Positions 1 through 7,540 of a stretch of DNA of 10,038 nucleotides are shown piece after piece (positions within the stretch are counted from its first letter, which is position 1; each line of letters opens with the position of its first letter). The translations under genes were made by a program, and so were the position numbers. The stretch lies in the NCBI GenBank assembly GCA_030618325.1, contig JAUXDP010000102.1:1-10038 (forward strand), read 5' to 3'. The DNA is from Methylococcaceae bacterium (GTDB lineage Bacteria > Pseudomonadota > Gammaproteobacteria > Methylococcales > Methylomonadaceae). Under the pieces are notes generated by a model. It did no database searches. It was not told the origin of the DNA and worked only from the letters and a program-made list of their open reading frames with translations.

Positions 1-1203
1 TATGAATTGAATGGTTCTCGATGTCGACGTAAAGACATTACTGATTTATTTTTGGGCACCGGTCTAGGCTCCAGAAGTTATGCCATTATTGAGCAGGGCA
101 CGATATCCCGAATGGTGGAAGCCAAACCTGAAGAGTTGCGGGTTCACATTGAAGAAGCTGCTGGGATTTCAAAGTACAAGGAACGCCGTCATGAAACTGA
201 AACCCGGATGCGTCATACCAGAGAAAACCTGGAACGGCTGCAAGACCTGCGTGATGAAGTGGAAAAACAACTTAATCATCTGCAAAAACAGGCACAAAAA
301 GCAGAGAAATATACGCTTTTAAAGACAGAAGAACGAAAGCATAAACTGGAATTATTGGCGATGCGCTGGCAGGCTTATCATCAGTCTGCTGCGGATATGG
401 AGCAGGAATTACAAACGATTGCCGAAAAACATAATCAATTATTTCAGGAGCAACGGGATCTAGATCAGGAAATTACTTCAAAACGTGATCATTACAAAGC
501 TCAGCAAGAGCAATTAAATACGGCGCAAGGTGAGTATTACCATGCTGTATCTGAGGTGAGTCGTCTGGAACAGGCGATTAAACATAATCATCAAACTCAA
601 GAAGAAACTAATCAGGAATTAGTCAGGCTGAGGCAACAAGCTGAGCTGTCACTGGCCGGGTTGGAAGATGATAAGTTGCAGCTTGAAGACATCGCTGAGG
701 AACTGTTACTAGCAGATGAATCACTTGTGACAGCAAAAGCTACAGAAGCAGAAGTTTTGGATGCTCAGCACAATGCCCAGAAAAAGCAACAGACCTGGCA
801 GCAGGATTGGGAAACGTACCGAACTCATAGTGCAAGCTTTCGGGAGCAAGCCGAAGTCCAACGAACTAAAATTGATCATTTGCAAAACCAAAACCAGCAA
901 ATGCAAGTACGTTATGATCGATTGCAGCAGGAACAAAATAATTTAGTCAATACTGAATTACAAGATGCTATAAAAGTGTTGGAACAGGGTATGGAAATGA
1001 TTGCTTCAAACCGTGCTAATACCCACCAACAACTGGGAGCCTTACACTTAAAAGCAAAAGATTATCGTCAGCGAGTTAAGGAGCTGCATGACAATTTGCA
1101 TTCCAGACGCTCTGAGCAGCAAAGTGTTAACGGCAAAATTACCTCATTGGAGTTGTTGCAGCAGCACGCGATGGGGAAAGACAATAAAAAGCTGGGACAA
1201 TAG
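1..1203 (+). CDS. smc: Chromosome partition protein SMC, N-terminal part (5' end outside window, ends at in-frame TAG)
   Basis: This is the N-terminal ATPase-head remainder and ascending coiled coil of the bacterial condensin subunit SMC, which compacts and segregates the chromosome together with ScpA and ScpB. The reading frame is open from base 1, so the ATG at base 10 is internal and the Walker A region lies upstream of the window. Visible hallmarks are the conserved head segment 'DLFLGTGLGSRSYAIIEQG' (about 43-99) and 'EELRVHIEEAAGISKYKERR' (about 130-189), followed by a long Glu/Gln/Lys/Leu-rich coiled coil to about 1190. The frame ends at TAG 1201-1203, but homology continues in the same frame directly after it. 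The reading is either a split or broken gene, or an amber codon that is decoded. Identification is very secure; intactness is not. Confidence 0.93.
   Translation, partial: YELNGSRCRRKDITDLFLGTGLGSRSYAIIEQGTISRMVEAKPEELRVHIEEAAGISKYKERRHETETRMRHTRENLERLQDLRDEVEKQLNHLQKQAQKAEKYTLLKTEERKHKLELLAMRWQAYHQSAADMEQELQTIAEKHNQLFQEQRDLDQEITSKRDHYKAQQEQLNTAQGEYYHAVSEVSRLEQAIKHNHQTQEETNQELVRLRQQAELSLAGLEDDKLQLEDIAEELLLADESLVTAKATEAEVLDAQHNAQKKQQTWQQDWETYRTHSASFREQAEVQRTKIDHLQNQNQQMQVRYDRLQQEQNNLVNTELQDAIKVLEQGMEMIASNRANTHQQLGALHLKAKDYRQRVKELHDNLHSRRSEQQSVNGKITSLELLQQHAMGKDNKKLGQ
1201..1203 (+). other. In-frame amber codon inside smc
   Basis: A single TAG separates two halves of smc that are otherwise in one frame. 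The flanking residues 'GKDNKKLGQ' and 'LEQAQLSDKQRLAEF' match the region just before the hinge. From memory of gammaproteobacterial SMC proteins, the residue here is usually Trp, which would need only one G-to-A change (TGG to TAG, base 1202). A GGGA at 1194-1197 lies six bases before a TTG at 1204, so re-initiation straight after the stop is possible. Sequencing error, a nonsense mutation, suppression and a functional split all remain open. Confidence 0.9.
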
Positions 1204-3162
1204 TTGGAACAGGCTCAATTATCAGACAAGCAACGACTGGCTGAATTTATCGAAGTTGACCCGGGTTGGGAATCGGCAGTGGAAACGGTGTTGGGCACTT
1301 ATCTGGAAGCCATCTGCATTGATAATCTTGAGTCTGTAATGCCGAAGCTATCCGCTTTGAATAATGAATCTGTCACTTTATTGGAAGCACGTAAAAGTCG
1401 TTCTAAGGCAGAAGCGTTACCGAGGTTGTTGGATAAAGTCCAGACCCAATGGAATATTGACGCATTATTAAGTGGGGTTTTTTGTGCTGAAAATACCGAA
1501 AGTGCAGAAGCCTTGGTAACTCAATTGGAGGATTATCAATCCATTATTACACCAGAAAGTGTTTGGTTAGGCCCTGGTTGGCTCAAAATAGTCAGGCGTA
1601 GTAACGGTAAAAGTGGTGTATTACAGCGAGAGAAAGAATTACGCCTGCTAAAGCAACGGCAAACTGAATTGCAAGCTGAAATCACCAATCTTGAAAAGCA
1701 ACTGGGTGAATCAGAAAATAATCTCAAAAATGCAGAGCAACAGCGTGAAGGCTTGCAACAGCAAGATGAAATATTGGCAAACGAGTTATCCGCAAAGAGT
1801 TCAGAGTTTAGCGCCCAGTCTGCTCGATTTGAGCAACAACAACATCGCCTGAATCAGGTGGTTATCGAAATAGAAGATATAACCCGGGGAATCTCTGAAA
1901 ATGCAGAGTCTATTGCGGAGGCTGAGGTATTGAAAGAACAGGCTGATACGAAAACCCAAGAGTTAGACCAGCAAAAAATCGAACTTGAGCAAAGCAATCA
2001 GGCTATCCAGGAAAAAAACCAGCAGGTTAATCAGTTGCTGGCAGAGGCGAGGCAACAAGTGCATCAGTTCCAGGCACAAATTGCTGCTTTGCAAACCTCG
2101 GAAGCTGCCACAATGAAACAATTGGAAAGATTACAAACTCAGCATCAGCAATCTGATGAGCGTATTGTTGAACTGGAAAAGAAATTACAACAGACCTTAA
2201 CGCCCCTGGATGATGAGCAAGCTAAACTGAAAACGTTAGTAGCAACAAAAGCTCAGTTGGATGGAACGTTAAAAGATGCCCGCACCCAGATGGAAACCAC
2301 AGAGACCGAAATAGCAACTTTATCTGAAAGGCACATACAGGTACAGCGGGATCTTGAAAAGAAAAAAGAAAACCTGGATAAAATACGTTTTGAGCAACAG
2401 GATAGTGTTGTTCGACAACAGACAGTGACTGAGCAGCTTAAGGAAATTGATGCGGATGCCGAACAGGTTTTAACCACGCTGCCCGAAGATTCCAATCAAC
2501 AAGGTTGGAAAACCAGAGTAGAAGAGCTAACCGCACAAATAGAGCGGCTAGGTACGATCAACTTGAGTGCCATTGAAGAATATCAAGCGCAATCTGAGCG
2601 TATGGATTTTCTAACGGAACAACATAACGATTTGACCGAAGCCTTAAATACGCTTGATCAAGCCATCAGTAAAATTGATAAGGAAAGCCGACAACGTTTT
2701 AAGGAAACTTTTGATAAAATCAATACTGGTTTGCAGGCAAAATTCCCGAAGTTGTTTGGTGGCGGTCAGGCGTACCTGGAGTTGACGGAACGGGATTTAT
2801 TGGAAACAGGGGTTAATATTATTGCTCGTCCTCCAGGGAAACGGAATAGTTCGATTCATTTATTGTCAGGTGGTGAAAAAGCATTGACTGCTGTTGCATT
2901 AGTTTTTTCTATTTTTGATCTAAATCCTGCTCCATTTTGTTTGCTAGATGAAGTAGATGCGCCCCTGGACGATGCTAATGTCGTACGTTTTTCACAAATG
3001 GTGGAAGATATGTCCCAATCTGTGCAGTTTCTGTTTATTTCTCATAACAAAGTAACGATGGAAATTGCAAAACAATTAGCGGGTGTTACTATGAGAGAGC
3101 CAGGCGTATCTCGTATGGTTGCTGTTGATATAGAAGAAGCAATAGGTCTAGTGGAAAGTTGA
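1204..3162 (+). CDS. smc: Chromosome partition protein SMC, hinge, descending coil and C-terminal ATPase head
   Basis: This is the second half of SMC, in the same frame as the first and separated from it only by the TAG. The hinge dimerisation domain starts almost at once ('FIEVDPGWESAVETVLG', about 1246-1296) and runs to roughly 1640. A second long coiled coil follows to about 2550. The C-terminal head then shows the ABC signature LSGGEKAL (2863-2886) and the Walker B/D-loop 'CLLDEVDAPLDD' (2938-2973), with 'LFISHNK' after it, so all C-terminal ATPase motifs are intact. If translated alone, the only early start is TTG 1204, weakly preceded by GGGA; the first in-frame ATG (1339) lies inside the hinge. 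The stop TGA overlaps the zipA start by one base, indicating translational coupling. No further frame damage is seen across 650 codons, which argues against an old pseudogene. Confidence 0.92.
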   Translation: MEQAQLSDKQRLAEFIEVDPGWESAVETVLGTYLEAICIDNLESVMPKLSALNNESVTLLEARKSRSKAEALPRLLDKVQTQWNIDALLSGVFCAENTESAEALVTQLEDYQSIITPESVWLGPGWLKIVRRSNGKSGVLQREKELRLLKQRQTELQAEITNLEKQLGESENNLKNAEQQREGLQQQDEILANELSAKSSEFSAQSARFEQQQHRLNQVVIEIEDITRGISENAESIAEAEVLKEQADTKTQELDQQKIELEQSNQAIQEKNQQVNQLLAEARQQVHQFQAQIAALQTSEAATMKQLERLQTQHQQSDERIVELEKKLQQTLTPLDDEQAKLKTLVATKAQLDGTLKDARTQMETTETEIATLSERHIQVQRDLEKKKENLDKIRFEQQDSVVRQQTVTEQLKEIDADAEQVLTTLPEDSNQQGWKTRVEELTAQIERLGTINLSAIEEYQAQSERMDFLTEQHNDLTEALNTLDQAISKIDKESRQRFKETFDKINTGLQAKFPKLFGGGQAYLELTERDLLETGVNIIARPPGKRNSSIHLLSGGEKALTAVALVFSIFDLNPAPFCLLDEVDAPLDDANVVRFSQMVEDMSQSVQFLFISHNKVTMEIAKQLAGVTMREPGVSRMVAVDIEEAIGLVES

Positions 3163-3899
3163 TGGATAAAGATATATTAAGAATTGTGATAATTATTATT
3201 GGTGTACTCGTAATTGCTGGCATGCTGTTTTGGAATTATTTTAAAGGTCAGAAGAGTCGGCGAGATATCAATTTTTATGATGAAGGGGAACCTTTAGATA
3301 ATATTGACCCATCCTTGGTTATCGATACCAAAGACGATGATTTTGATATTATCCCTTTGGGTGGAGTCAATGATCATGATGAATCAGATCATTTTATAGG
3401 GGATATCGAAAATATTGTAACTGACAGCGAGACTGAATTTCTGCCGGAACTAAAACATCACGCAACGGAAGTAGAAGAGGTTGCATTAGAAATCCCTGAA
3501 ATCCTGCAATTTGGAATCGTAGCGAATGAAGAGTCAGGTTTTAACGGCACACAATTACAACAGGCTTTTGCTAAGGTTGGCTTGAAGTATGGTTCCAACC
3601 AGGTCTATGAACGTTTGGACGAATACGATCAAGTGGATTTTGCTATAGCCAGTATGGTCGAGCCGGGTATTTTTCCGGATCAAGATCTTGGTAGTTTCAC
3701 TTGTCCTGGTCTAGTTTGCTTTTTTCAGCCGAAGTTAGTCAATGATCCTTTAACAGTTTTCGATGATTTCATTGAGACGATTCATATTCTTGCTACTGAA
3801 TTGGGCGGTACTGAATGGGACCAGAGCAGGCAGCCATTAAAGCCTGATACTGTGGAAATTATTCGCAACCTCTTGCTGCAAGAAAACCTTAGTTTATAA
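3162..3899 (+). CDS. zipA: Cell division protein ZipA
   Basis: ZipA is the inner-membrane anchor that ties FtsZ protofilaments to the membrane early in septum formation. The 245-residue product has a short charged N-terminus and then one membrane segment (about residues 5-24, Ile/Val/Leu-rich). A basic patch follows (KGQKSRR, 28-34), then a short, very acidic linker (about 38-110), and a C-terminal FtsZ-binding domain (about 115-245). That domain aligns by eye with E. coli ZipA ('FGIVANEESGFNGTQLQQAF', 'MVEPGIF', 'LATELGG'). It is shorter than E. coli ZipA (about 328 residues) because the linker is short and lacks the Pro/Gln-rich stretch. ATG 3162 is preferred over TTG 3159: it overlaps the smc stop (TGATG) and has GGAAAG just upstream. 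It is in an operon with smc, the usual gammaproteobacterial order. Confidence 0.9.
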   Translation: MDKDILRIVIIIIGVLVIAGMLFWNYFKGQKSRRDINFYDEGEPLDNIDPSLVIDTKDDDFDIIPLGGVNDHDESDHFIGDIENIVTDSETEFLPELKHHATEVEEVALEIPEILQFGIVANEESGFNGTQLQQAFAKVGLKYGSNQVYERLDEYDQVDFAIASMVEPGIFPDQDLGSFTCPGLVCFFQPKLVNDPLTVFDDFIETIHILATELGGTEWDQSRQPLKPDTVEIIRNLLLQENLSL

Positions 3900-3945
3900 C
3901 AGTTGCAGTACAGGTAGAAAACTATAGCAGTAGAATAAATACAAG

Positions 3946-3983
3946 GAGGGGCTTTAGCCGCGATATCGCAGTTAAACCCTCTC
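3946..3983. repeat. 38-bp imperfect palindrome, REP-like hairpin between zipA and the ligase
   Basis: Two 19-base arms (3946-3964 and 3965-3983) meet with no loop at the perfect centre GCGATATCGC. They pair at 15 of 19 positions, and two of the four differences could be G.U pairs in RNA. The outer ends are GAGGGG and CCCTCTC. There is no T-run after it, so it is not a classical intrinsic terminator. The 'GGGCTTTAGCCGCGAT' style sequence is typical of short interspersed palindromic repeats. It could stabilise the smc-zipA mRNA 3' end. No second copy is in this window. Confidence 0.6.
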
Positions 3984-4005
3984 ATAAAGACTAAGCCTAC
4001 GAAAT

Positions 4006-4038
4006 ACTATTGCGAAAATTGTACACAATAGTTATTTA
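4006..4038 (+). promoter_or_regulatory. Candidate promoter and operator-like dyads upstream of the ligase gene
   Basis: TTGCGA (4010-4015) and TATTTA (4033-4038) are separated by 17 bases, which fits a weak sigma70 promoter. Between and around them lie two nested dyads: ACTATTG (4006-4012) with CAATAGT (4026-4032), and ATTGT (4018-4022) with ACAAT (4025-4029). Dyads placed between -35 and -10 suit a repressor site, but no known operator is recognised. The nearby gap and hairpin suggest the ligase is transcribed separately from zipA. Confidence 0.3.
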
Positions 4039-4077
4039 CCCGCCTTTTCTAATGGTTAGGCCAATTAATCCCCAAAA

Positions 4078-6030
4078 ATGTTTTCATCTTCACAACAAGA
4101 AATCATAAAAAAGGCCAATTTAAATCATTTGTTGGTTGATCATGCGCTATTCGAACAGGCGATTCAAAGCAAAAGTTGCAGTCATTTATCCGATCATTCT
4201 TTGCTTGGATTTTTGCAAATTACTAATCTGCTTTATCGCTCTGGGGAACCTTTGATTTCTGATAGTCTCTACGATCAGGTTTTTCTGTCAGCGTTAAAAA
4301 CCAGGAATCCTGTTCACCCATTTTTGAGTACAGTTGAACCTGAACCTGCTTTTTCCGGTAAAACCGTAAAATTACCGGTTAAAATGTTATCTACCGAAAA
4401 AGCTTATGATCTTGAAAGTATCAAAAAATGGGTTGCTCGAATTGAGAAAGCTGCTTTAGAAATAGATATTGATTCAGGTAATCTGATTTATAGAATGACA
4501 CCTAAGCTGGATGGATACGCAGCTTATGATGATGGTTCTCATTTATATACACGCGGTGATGGCCGCAAAGGAACTGATATTACTCGGGTTTTTGAACGGG
4601 GTCTGGTTGTCGGAGATAACGGAGAACGAGGGCAGGGAGCCGGTGAGATTGTAATCAGTCAGGCTTATTTTAAAGAAAAATTAGCGACTCATTTTGAAAA
4701 TGCCAGAAATTTCCAGGCCAGTATTATTAAGGAAAAAGAGTTGGAAGAGCATGCGTTAACTGCTATTAAAGCTCAGGCAGCCGTATTCTTTCCATTTTCC
4801 CAATTGCCGGACTGGAGAGGTTTGGCTAAAGAATTATTATCAACATTTTCCGAAAAAGTAGAAAAAGTAAGTTCCTTAGTTGATTATGATGTTGATGGCG
4901 TGGTTATTGAAATTATTGAACCAACGCTAAAAAAACATTTAGGTGCCACGCGTCACCATCATCGCTGGCAAATCGCTTATAAAAGTAATCTTGAGAGTGC
5001 GGAAGTCAAAGTGCTAAATGTCATTTCACAAACATCCCGTTCAGGCAGAGTTAACCCGGTAGCCGAGCTTGAGCCGACAAGACTGAGTGGTGCTTTAATT
5101 GGTCGAGCAACTGCTCATCACTACGGCATGGTCAGGGAAATGGGTATTGGCGCAGGAACAGTGATCGAACTTACCCGCAGTGGCATGGTCATACCGAAAA
5201 TAGAGCGGGTTATTGTAGCGAGGCAACCGCAAATACCGGATACCTGTCCTAGTTGTGGACATAGTCTAATATGGGACAATGATTATTTGTATTGCCCAAA
5301 TTCGGCACATTGTTCGGCACAGATAGAAAATAGTATGGAGTATTTTTTTAAAACCTTGGCGAATGTTGATGGTTTTGGTAGGAAAACAATAGAAAAGCTG
5401 CATACTGCCGGGGTAATTTCAGTTTATCAAATATACCAGTTAACCCAATTACAACTTGAGGAAATTGGCTTTGGTGAGAAAACCGCTCAAAATTTGCTTG
5501 GTCAGCTATTGAGAAGTCGAACTGAAGCAATAGAAGACTGGCGATTTTTAGGTGCTTTTGGTATTTATCGCATGGGCTTAGGGAATTGTGAAAGGTTATT
5601 GCAATATCATTATTTACCTGAAATATTTTCCTTGAATGAGGATGATATTATTGATATTGAAGGTTTTGCAGAAAAAACTGCCGAGGTTATTGTGGAATAC
5701 TTGGTAACCATTCGAAAGGATTTTTTTCAGATATACGATTTGGGTTTTAATCTGATTACTACACCTTTACTGGCTGATCAACAAGAAAACCAGGTCAGTC
5801 CAATTTGGAGTAAGCAGATTGTGTTTACTGGCACCATGCAGCATGGAAAACGTGATGAAATGAAAAAGCAGGCAAAACAGTTAGGGGCTAAAGTGGCTGC
5901 TTCCGTCACAGGTAAAACTGATTATCTTGTAGCGGGCGACCAAGTAGGCGAGGCAAAAATTACTGCTGCAAGAGAAAAAGGTATAACTGTATTGACTGAA
6001 GAGGAGTATTTACAATTAATTGCCAGTTAA
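4078..6030 (+). CDS. ligA: Diverged NAD+-dependent DNA ligase (LigA type)
   Basis: LigA seals nicks in DNA at replication and repair using NAD+. This 650-residue protein has the whole LigA plan. The Ia domain is at about 45-115 (Y53, D62, Y65, D66). The nucleotidyltransferase domain carries the lysine motif KLDG (K143) and TRGDG (158-162). The OB fold is at about 305-385 ('PVAELEP'). The zinc finger is C390/C393/C406/C412, helix-hairpin-helix repeats span about 420-560, and the BRCT domain spans about 577-650 ('IVFTGTM'). It sits where ligA normally follows zipA. It is atypical: against E. coli LigA by eye, Glu two residues before the lysine is Thr141, His23 is Arg54, the motif IV lysine (DGVVVK) is Glu278, and NPRNAAAGSLR is 'NARNFQASIIK'. 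The nucleotidyl domain is also about 40 residues shorter. An in-frame TAA (4066-4068) fixes ATG 4078 as the first start, yet no clear Shine-Dalgarno precedes it. Family is firm; ligase activity is uncertain. Confidence 0.85.
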   Translation: MFSSSQQEIIKKANLNHLLVDHALFEQAIQSKSCSHLSDHSLLGFLQITNLLYRSGEPLISDSLYDQVFLSALKTRNPVHPFLSTVEPEPAFSGKTVKLPVKMLSTEKAYDLESIKKWVARIEKAALEIDIDSGNLIYRMTPKLDGYAAYDDGSHLYTRGDGRKGTDITRVFERGLVVGDNGERGQGAGEIVISQAYFKEKLATHFENARNFQASIIKEKELEEHALTAIKAQAAVFFPFSQLPDWRGLAKELLSTFSEKVEKVSSLVDYDVDGVVIEIIEPTLKKHLGATRHHHRWQIAYKSNLESAEVKVLNVISQTSRSGRVNPVAELEPTRLSGALIGRATAHHYGMVREMGIGAGTVIELTRSGMVIPKIERVIVARQPQIPDTCPSCGHSLIWDNDYLYCPNSAHCSAQIENSMEYFFKTLANVDGFGRKTIEKLHTAGVISVYQIYQLTQLQLEEIGFGEKTAQNLLGQLLRSRTEAIEDWRFLGAFGIYRMGLGNCERLLQYHYLPEIFSLNEDDIIDIEGFAEKTAEVIVEYLVTIRKDFFQIYDLGFNLITTPLLADQQENQVSPIWSKQIVFTGTMQHGKRDEMKKQAKQLGAKVAASVTGKTDYLVAGDQVGEAKITAAREKGITVLTEEEYLQLIAS

Positions 6031-6087
6031 ATCTAATACAGGATAAGAAATAAAAGACTATACATTAGAAAAATAAGCTTAGTTATT

Positions 6088-6107
6088 AAATGTATTACAT
6101 TTTTTTT
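6088..6107 (+). terminator. Weak AT-rich hairpin with T-tract downstream of the ligase gene
   Basis: AAATGTA (6088-6094) and TACATTT (6096-6102) form a 7-bp inverted repeat with almost no loop; if the inner pairs open, a 5-bp stem remains. A run of T continues to 6107. The stem is nearly all A/T, so it would be a poor intrinsic terminator. It is the only hairpin-plus-T-run in the 126-bp gap between the ligase and the next gene. The rest of the gap is AT-rich, with only a poor -10-like TACTAT (6115-6120). Confidence 0.35.
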
Positions 6108-6156
6108 AAATTAATACTATGCTTTTAATCAAGTTCAGAACAAAAGAGAAATAAAG

Positions 6157-7290
6157 TTGGAAGATAATTTAAATACCGATCTTAGTATTTTAGAAAGCCA
6201 TATGGATGGCATGCTCGGACGTGTCCAGGCAAATAGTCGTACTTTTCGCCGGTTTCAGGCTTTTGAAATGAGACTACTTAATCTCAATTCTTTAGCTGAA
6301 CTGATGAGATATGTACTTGCCGACAGTAAAGCTTTTTTTGATATTGATGTTGTTAATTTTTGTTTGGTCGATGATAAAGATGAAGTCAATGAATACCTGG
6401 AAAGTGACGGCTTTATACTGAAAAATAATCCTGAGTTGAGAATGCTCAATAATACTGAGTTATTACAAGCTCGATTTGGCTATAGCCTGGAACCATATCT
6501 AGGTCCGTATACTGAAGATAAATGTGGAGAGTTTTTCCTTCACGCCGATAAAAAGCCTGTCAGCGTGGCTTTAATTCCACTCAATCGTCGAGGCAAATTG
6601 ATGGGAGCTTTAAGCCTCGGTAGTTATCAAGCAGATCGTTTTGTAGAAAATATGGCAACCGATTTTGTAAAGCATATGGCTTCAGTTGTGAGTATCTGTC
6701 TGGAAAATAACTTGAACTTTGAAACCCTGCGTAGAACTAGTTTTATTGATACTTTAACGGGTGTGAATAATCGGCGATTTCTTGAACAAAGATTAGAAGA
6801 AGAAGTGGATAGGACACAACGAAATTCTGATCCGTTAACCTGTTTTTTTCTCGATATCGACTTCTTCAAAGCAGTAAATGATACATACGGGCATCAGGCC
6901 GGGGATCAAGTATTGTTGTCAATTGCGACCGCAGTTAAAGAGCAGCTGAGAAATAATGATGTCCTGGCCCGTTACGGCGGTGAAGAGTTTGTTGCTTTAT
7001 TATCAAATATTTCTAATGATAAGGCTCAGGATATTGCTGAACGGATCCGCAAAACAATCAACGATATAACTGTAGAATTTAACCGGGATAAGATTCAGGT
7101 AACTATTTCAATTGGTGTAGCAACTTATCTTCCGGGCGCAGAAAGAACTTCTACTTCACAGGAAATAGCAGAAAATTTGGTGCATAATGCCGACAAAGCA
7201 CTTTATGAAGCTAAACACGCAGGGCGTAACTGTGTCGTTAGCAGCGGGATATTTTCTGAACCGGAAAGTCGTGTTAGTAATCTAAAGTAA
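6157..7290 (+). CDS. Diguanylate cyclase with N-terminal DUF484/GAF-like sensor domain
   Basis: The product (377 residues) should make c-di-GMP from two GTP. A helical N-terminus (about 1-45) leads into a GAF-like domain (about 45-185) resembling DUF484 proteins. No membrane segment is seen, so it is probably cytosolic. The GGDEF domain (about 193-365) begins with 'DTLTGVNNRRFLE' and has the metal/GTP segment 'FLDIDFFKAVNDTYGHQAGD'. Its catalytic GGEEF is intact at 274-278, and an RxxD inhibitory site (R265-N-N-D268) stands five residues before it, so product feedback is expected. TTG 6157 is the first possible start after an in-frame TAA (6112-6114), with AAAGAGAA upstream; ATG 6202 would remove only 15 residues and remains an alternative. 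It is probably its own transcription unit, since gaps of 126 and 224 bp flank it. The sensed signal cannot be told. Confidence 0.9.
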   Translation: MEDNLNTDLSILESHMDGMLGRVQANSRTFRRFQAFEMRLLNLNSLAELMRYVLADSKAFFDIDVVNFCLVDDKDEVNEYLESDGFILKNNPELRMLNNTELLQARFGYSLEPYLGPYTEDKCGEFFLHADKKPVSVALIPLNRRGKLMGALSLGSYQADRFVENMATDFVKHMASVVSICLENNLNFETLRRTSFIDTLTGVNNRRFLEQRLEEEVDRTQRNSDPLTCFFLDIDFFKAVNDTYGHQAGDQVLLSIATAVKEQLRNNDVLARYGGEEFVALLSNISNDKAQDIAERIRKTINDITVEFNRDKIQVTISIGVATYLPGAERTSTSQEIAENLVHNADKALYEAKHAGRNCVVSSGIFSEPESRVSNLK

Positions 7291-7415
7291 ATAGTCTTTT
7301 TTTTCGGCATAGGAACTGAAGTAACACCATTTAGATTTACGCATAGTTCCGTACTGCGGATGACTTGGAGAGTTTGTGGGCGCTCAAACAAGGTTTTTCA
7401 AAAATAACCCACTAA
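7291..7415. other. Convergent intergenic stretch, T-run but no clear gene or strong terminator
   Basis: This is the space between two convergent genes, left of the palindromic element. It has eight T residues at 7297-7304 just after the cyclase stop, with only a 4-bp AAAG/CTTT stem before them. A 6-bp inverted repeat GGAACT (7312-7317)/AGTTCC (7345-7350) is also present. I see no convincing coding frame, tRNA or structured RNA here. Confidence 0.4.
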
Positions 7416-7540
7416 AGGGCACCTCTATTAATTCATGACTGGCATCTACACGTTTAAAATATTCGATAACTGCGTTGAAAATCTTGTTCTCAAATGTTTT
7501 AAACGCATATCTGCTCAGCCAGAATTAATAGAGGTACCCT
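7416..7540. mobile_element. 125-bp palindromic MITE-like element with 19-bp terminal inverted repeats
   Basis: The ends AGGGCACCTCTATTAATTC (7416-7434) and GAATTAATAGAGGTACCCT (7522-7540) are inverted repeats matching at 18 of 19 positions. Further inside, CGTTTAAAA (7451-7459) pairs exactly with TTTTAAACG (7497-7505), and ATT.GA.AAC (7461-7470) pairs with 7486-7495. All these pairs share a single axis at about 7478, so the whole element is one imperfect palindrome. There is no transposase. This fits a miniature inverted-repeat element mobilised in trans, possibly by an IS5-type transposase, though the family is a guess. Flanks TAAA (7413-7416) and TCAA (7540-7543) match at three of four bases, so no clean target duplication is seen. 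The right arm runs into the HAD gene. A structured RNA or bidirectional terminator is the alternative. Confidence 0.6.

Noticed and set aside
7..1203. ATG at base 10 or TTG at base 7 as the true smc start
   Set aside because: The frame is open to base 1 and conserved head-domain sequence begins immediately, so the real start lies upstream of the window.
2253..2495. Antisense open frame in smc, and similar short frames elsewhere
   Set aside because: They are Ser/Cys/Phe-rich shadows opposite coiled-coil or other confirmed coding sequence, with no recognisable domain.
3782..3985. Minus-strand open frame of 67 codons over the zipA end and the gap
   Set aside because: It covers the REP-like palindrome and the opposite strand of the conserved ZipA domain; composition is not protein-like.
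7370..7400. GTTTG/CAAAC hairpin followed by TTTTT as a terminator for the plus-strand cyclase
   Set aside because: The stem is only 5 bp with an 8-base loop and lies about 80 bp past the stop; too weak to call.
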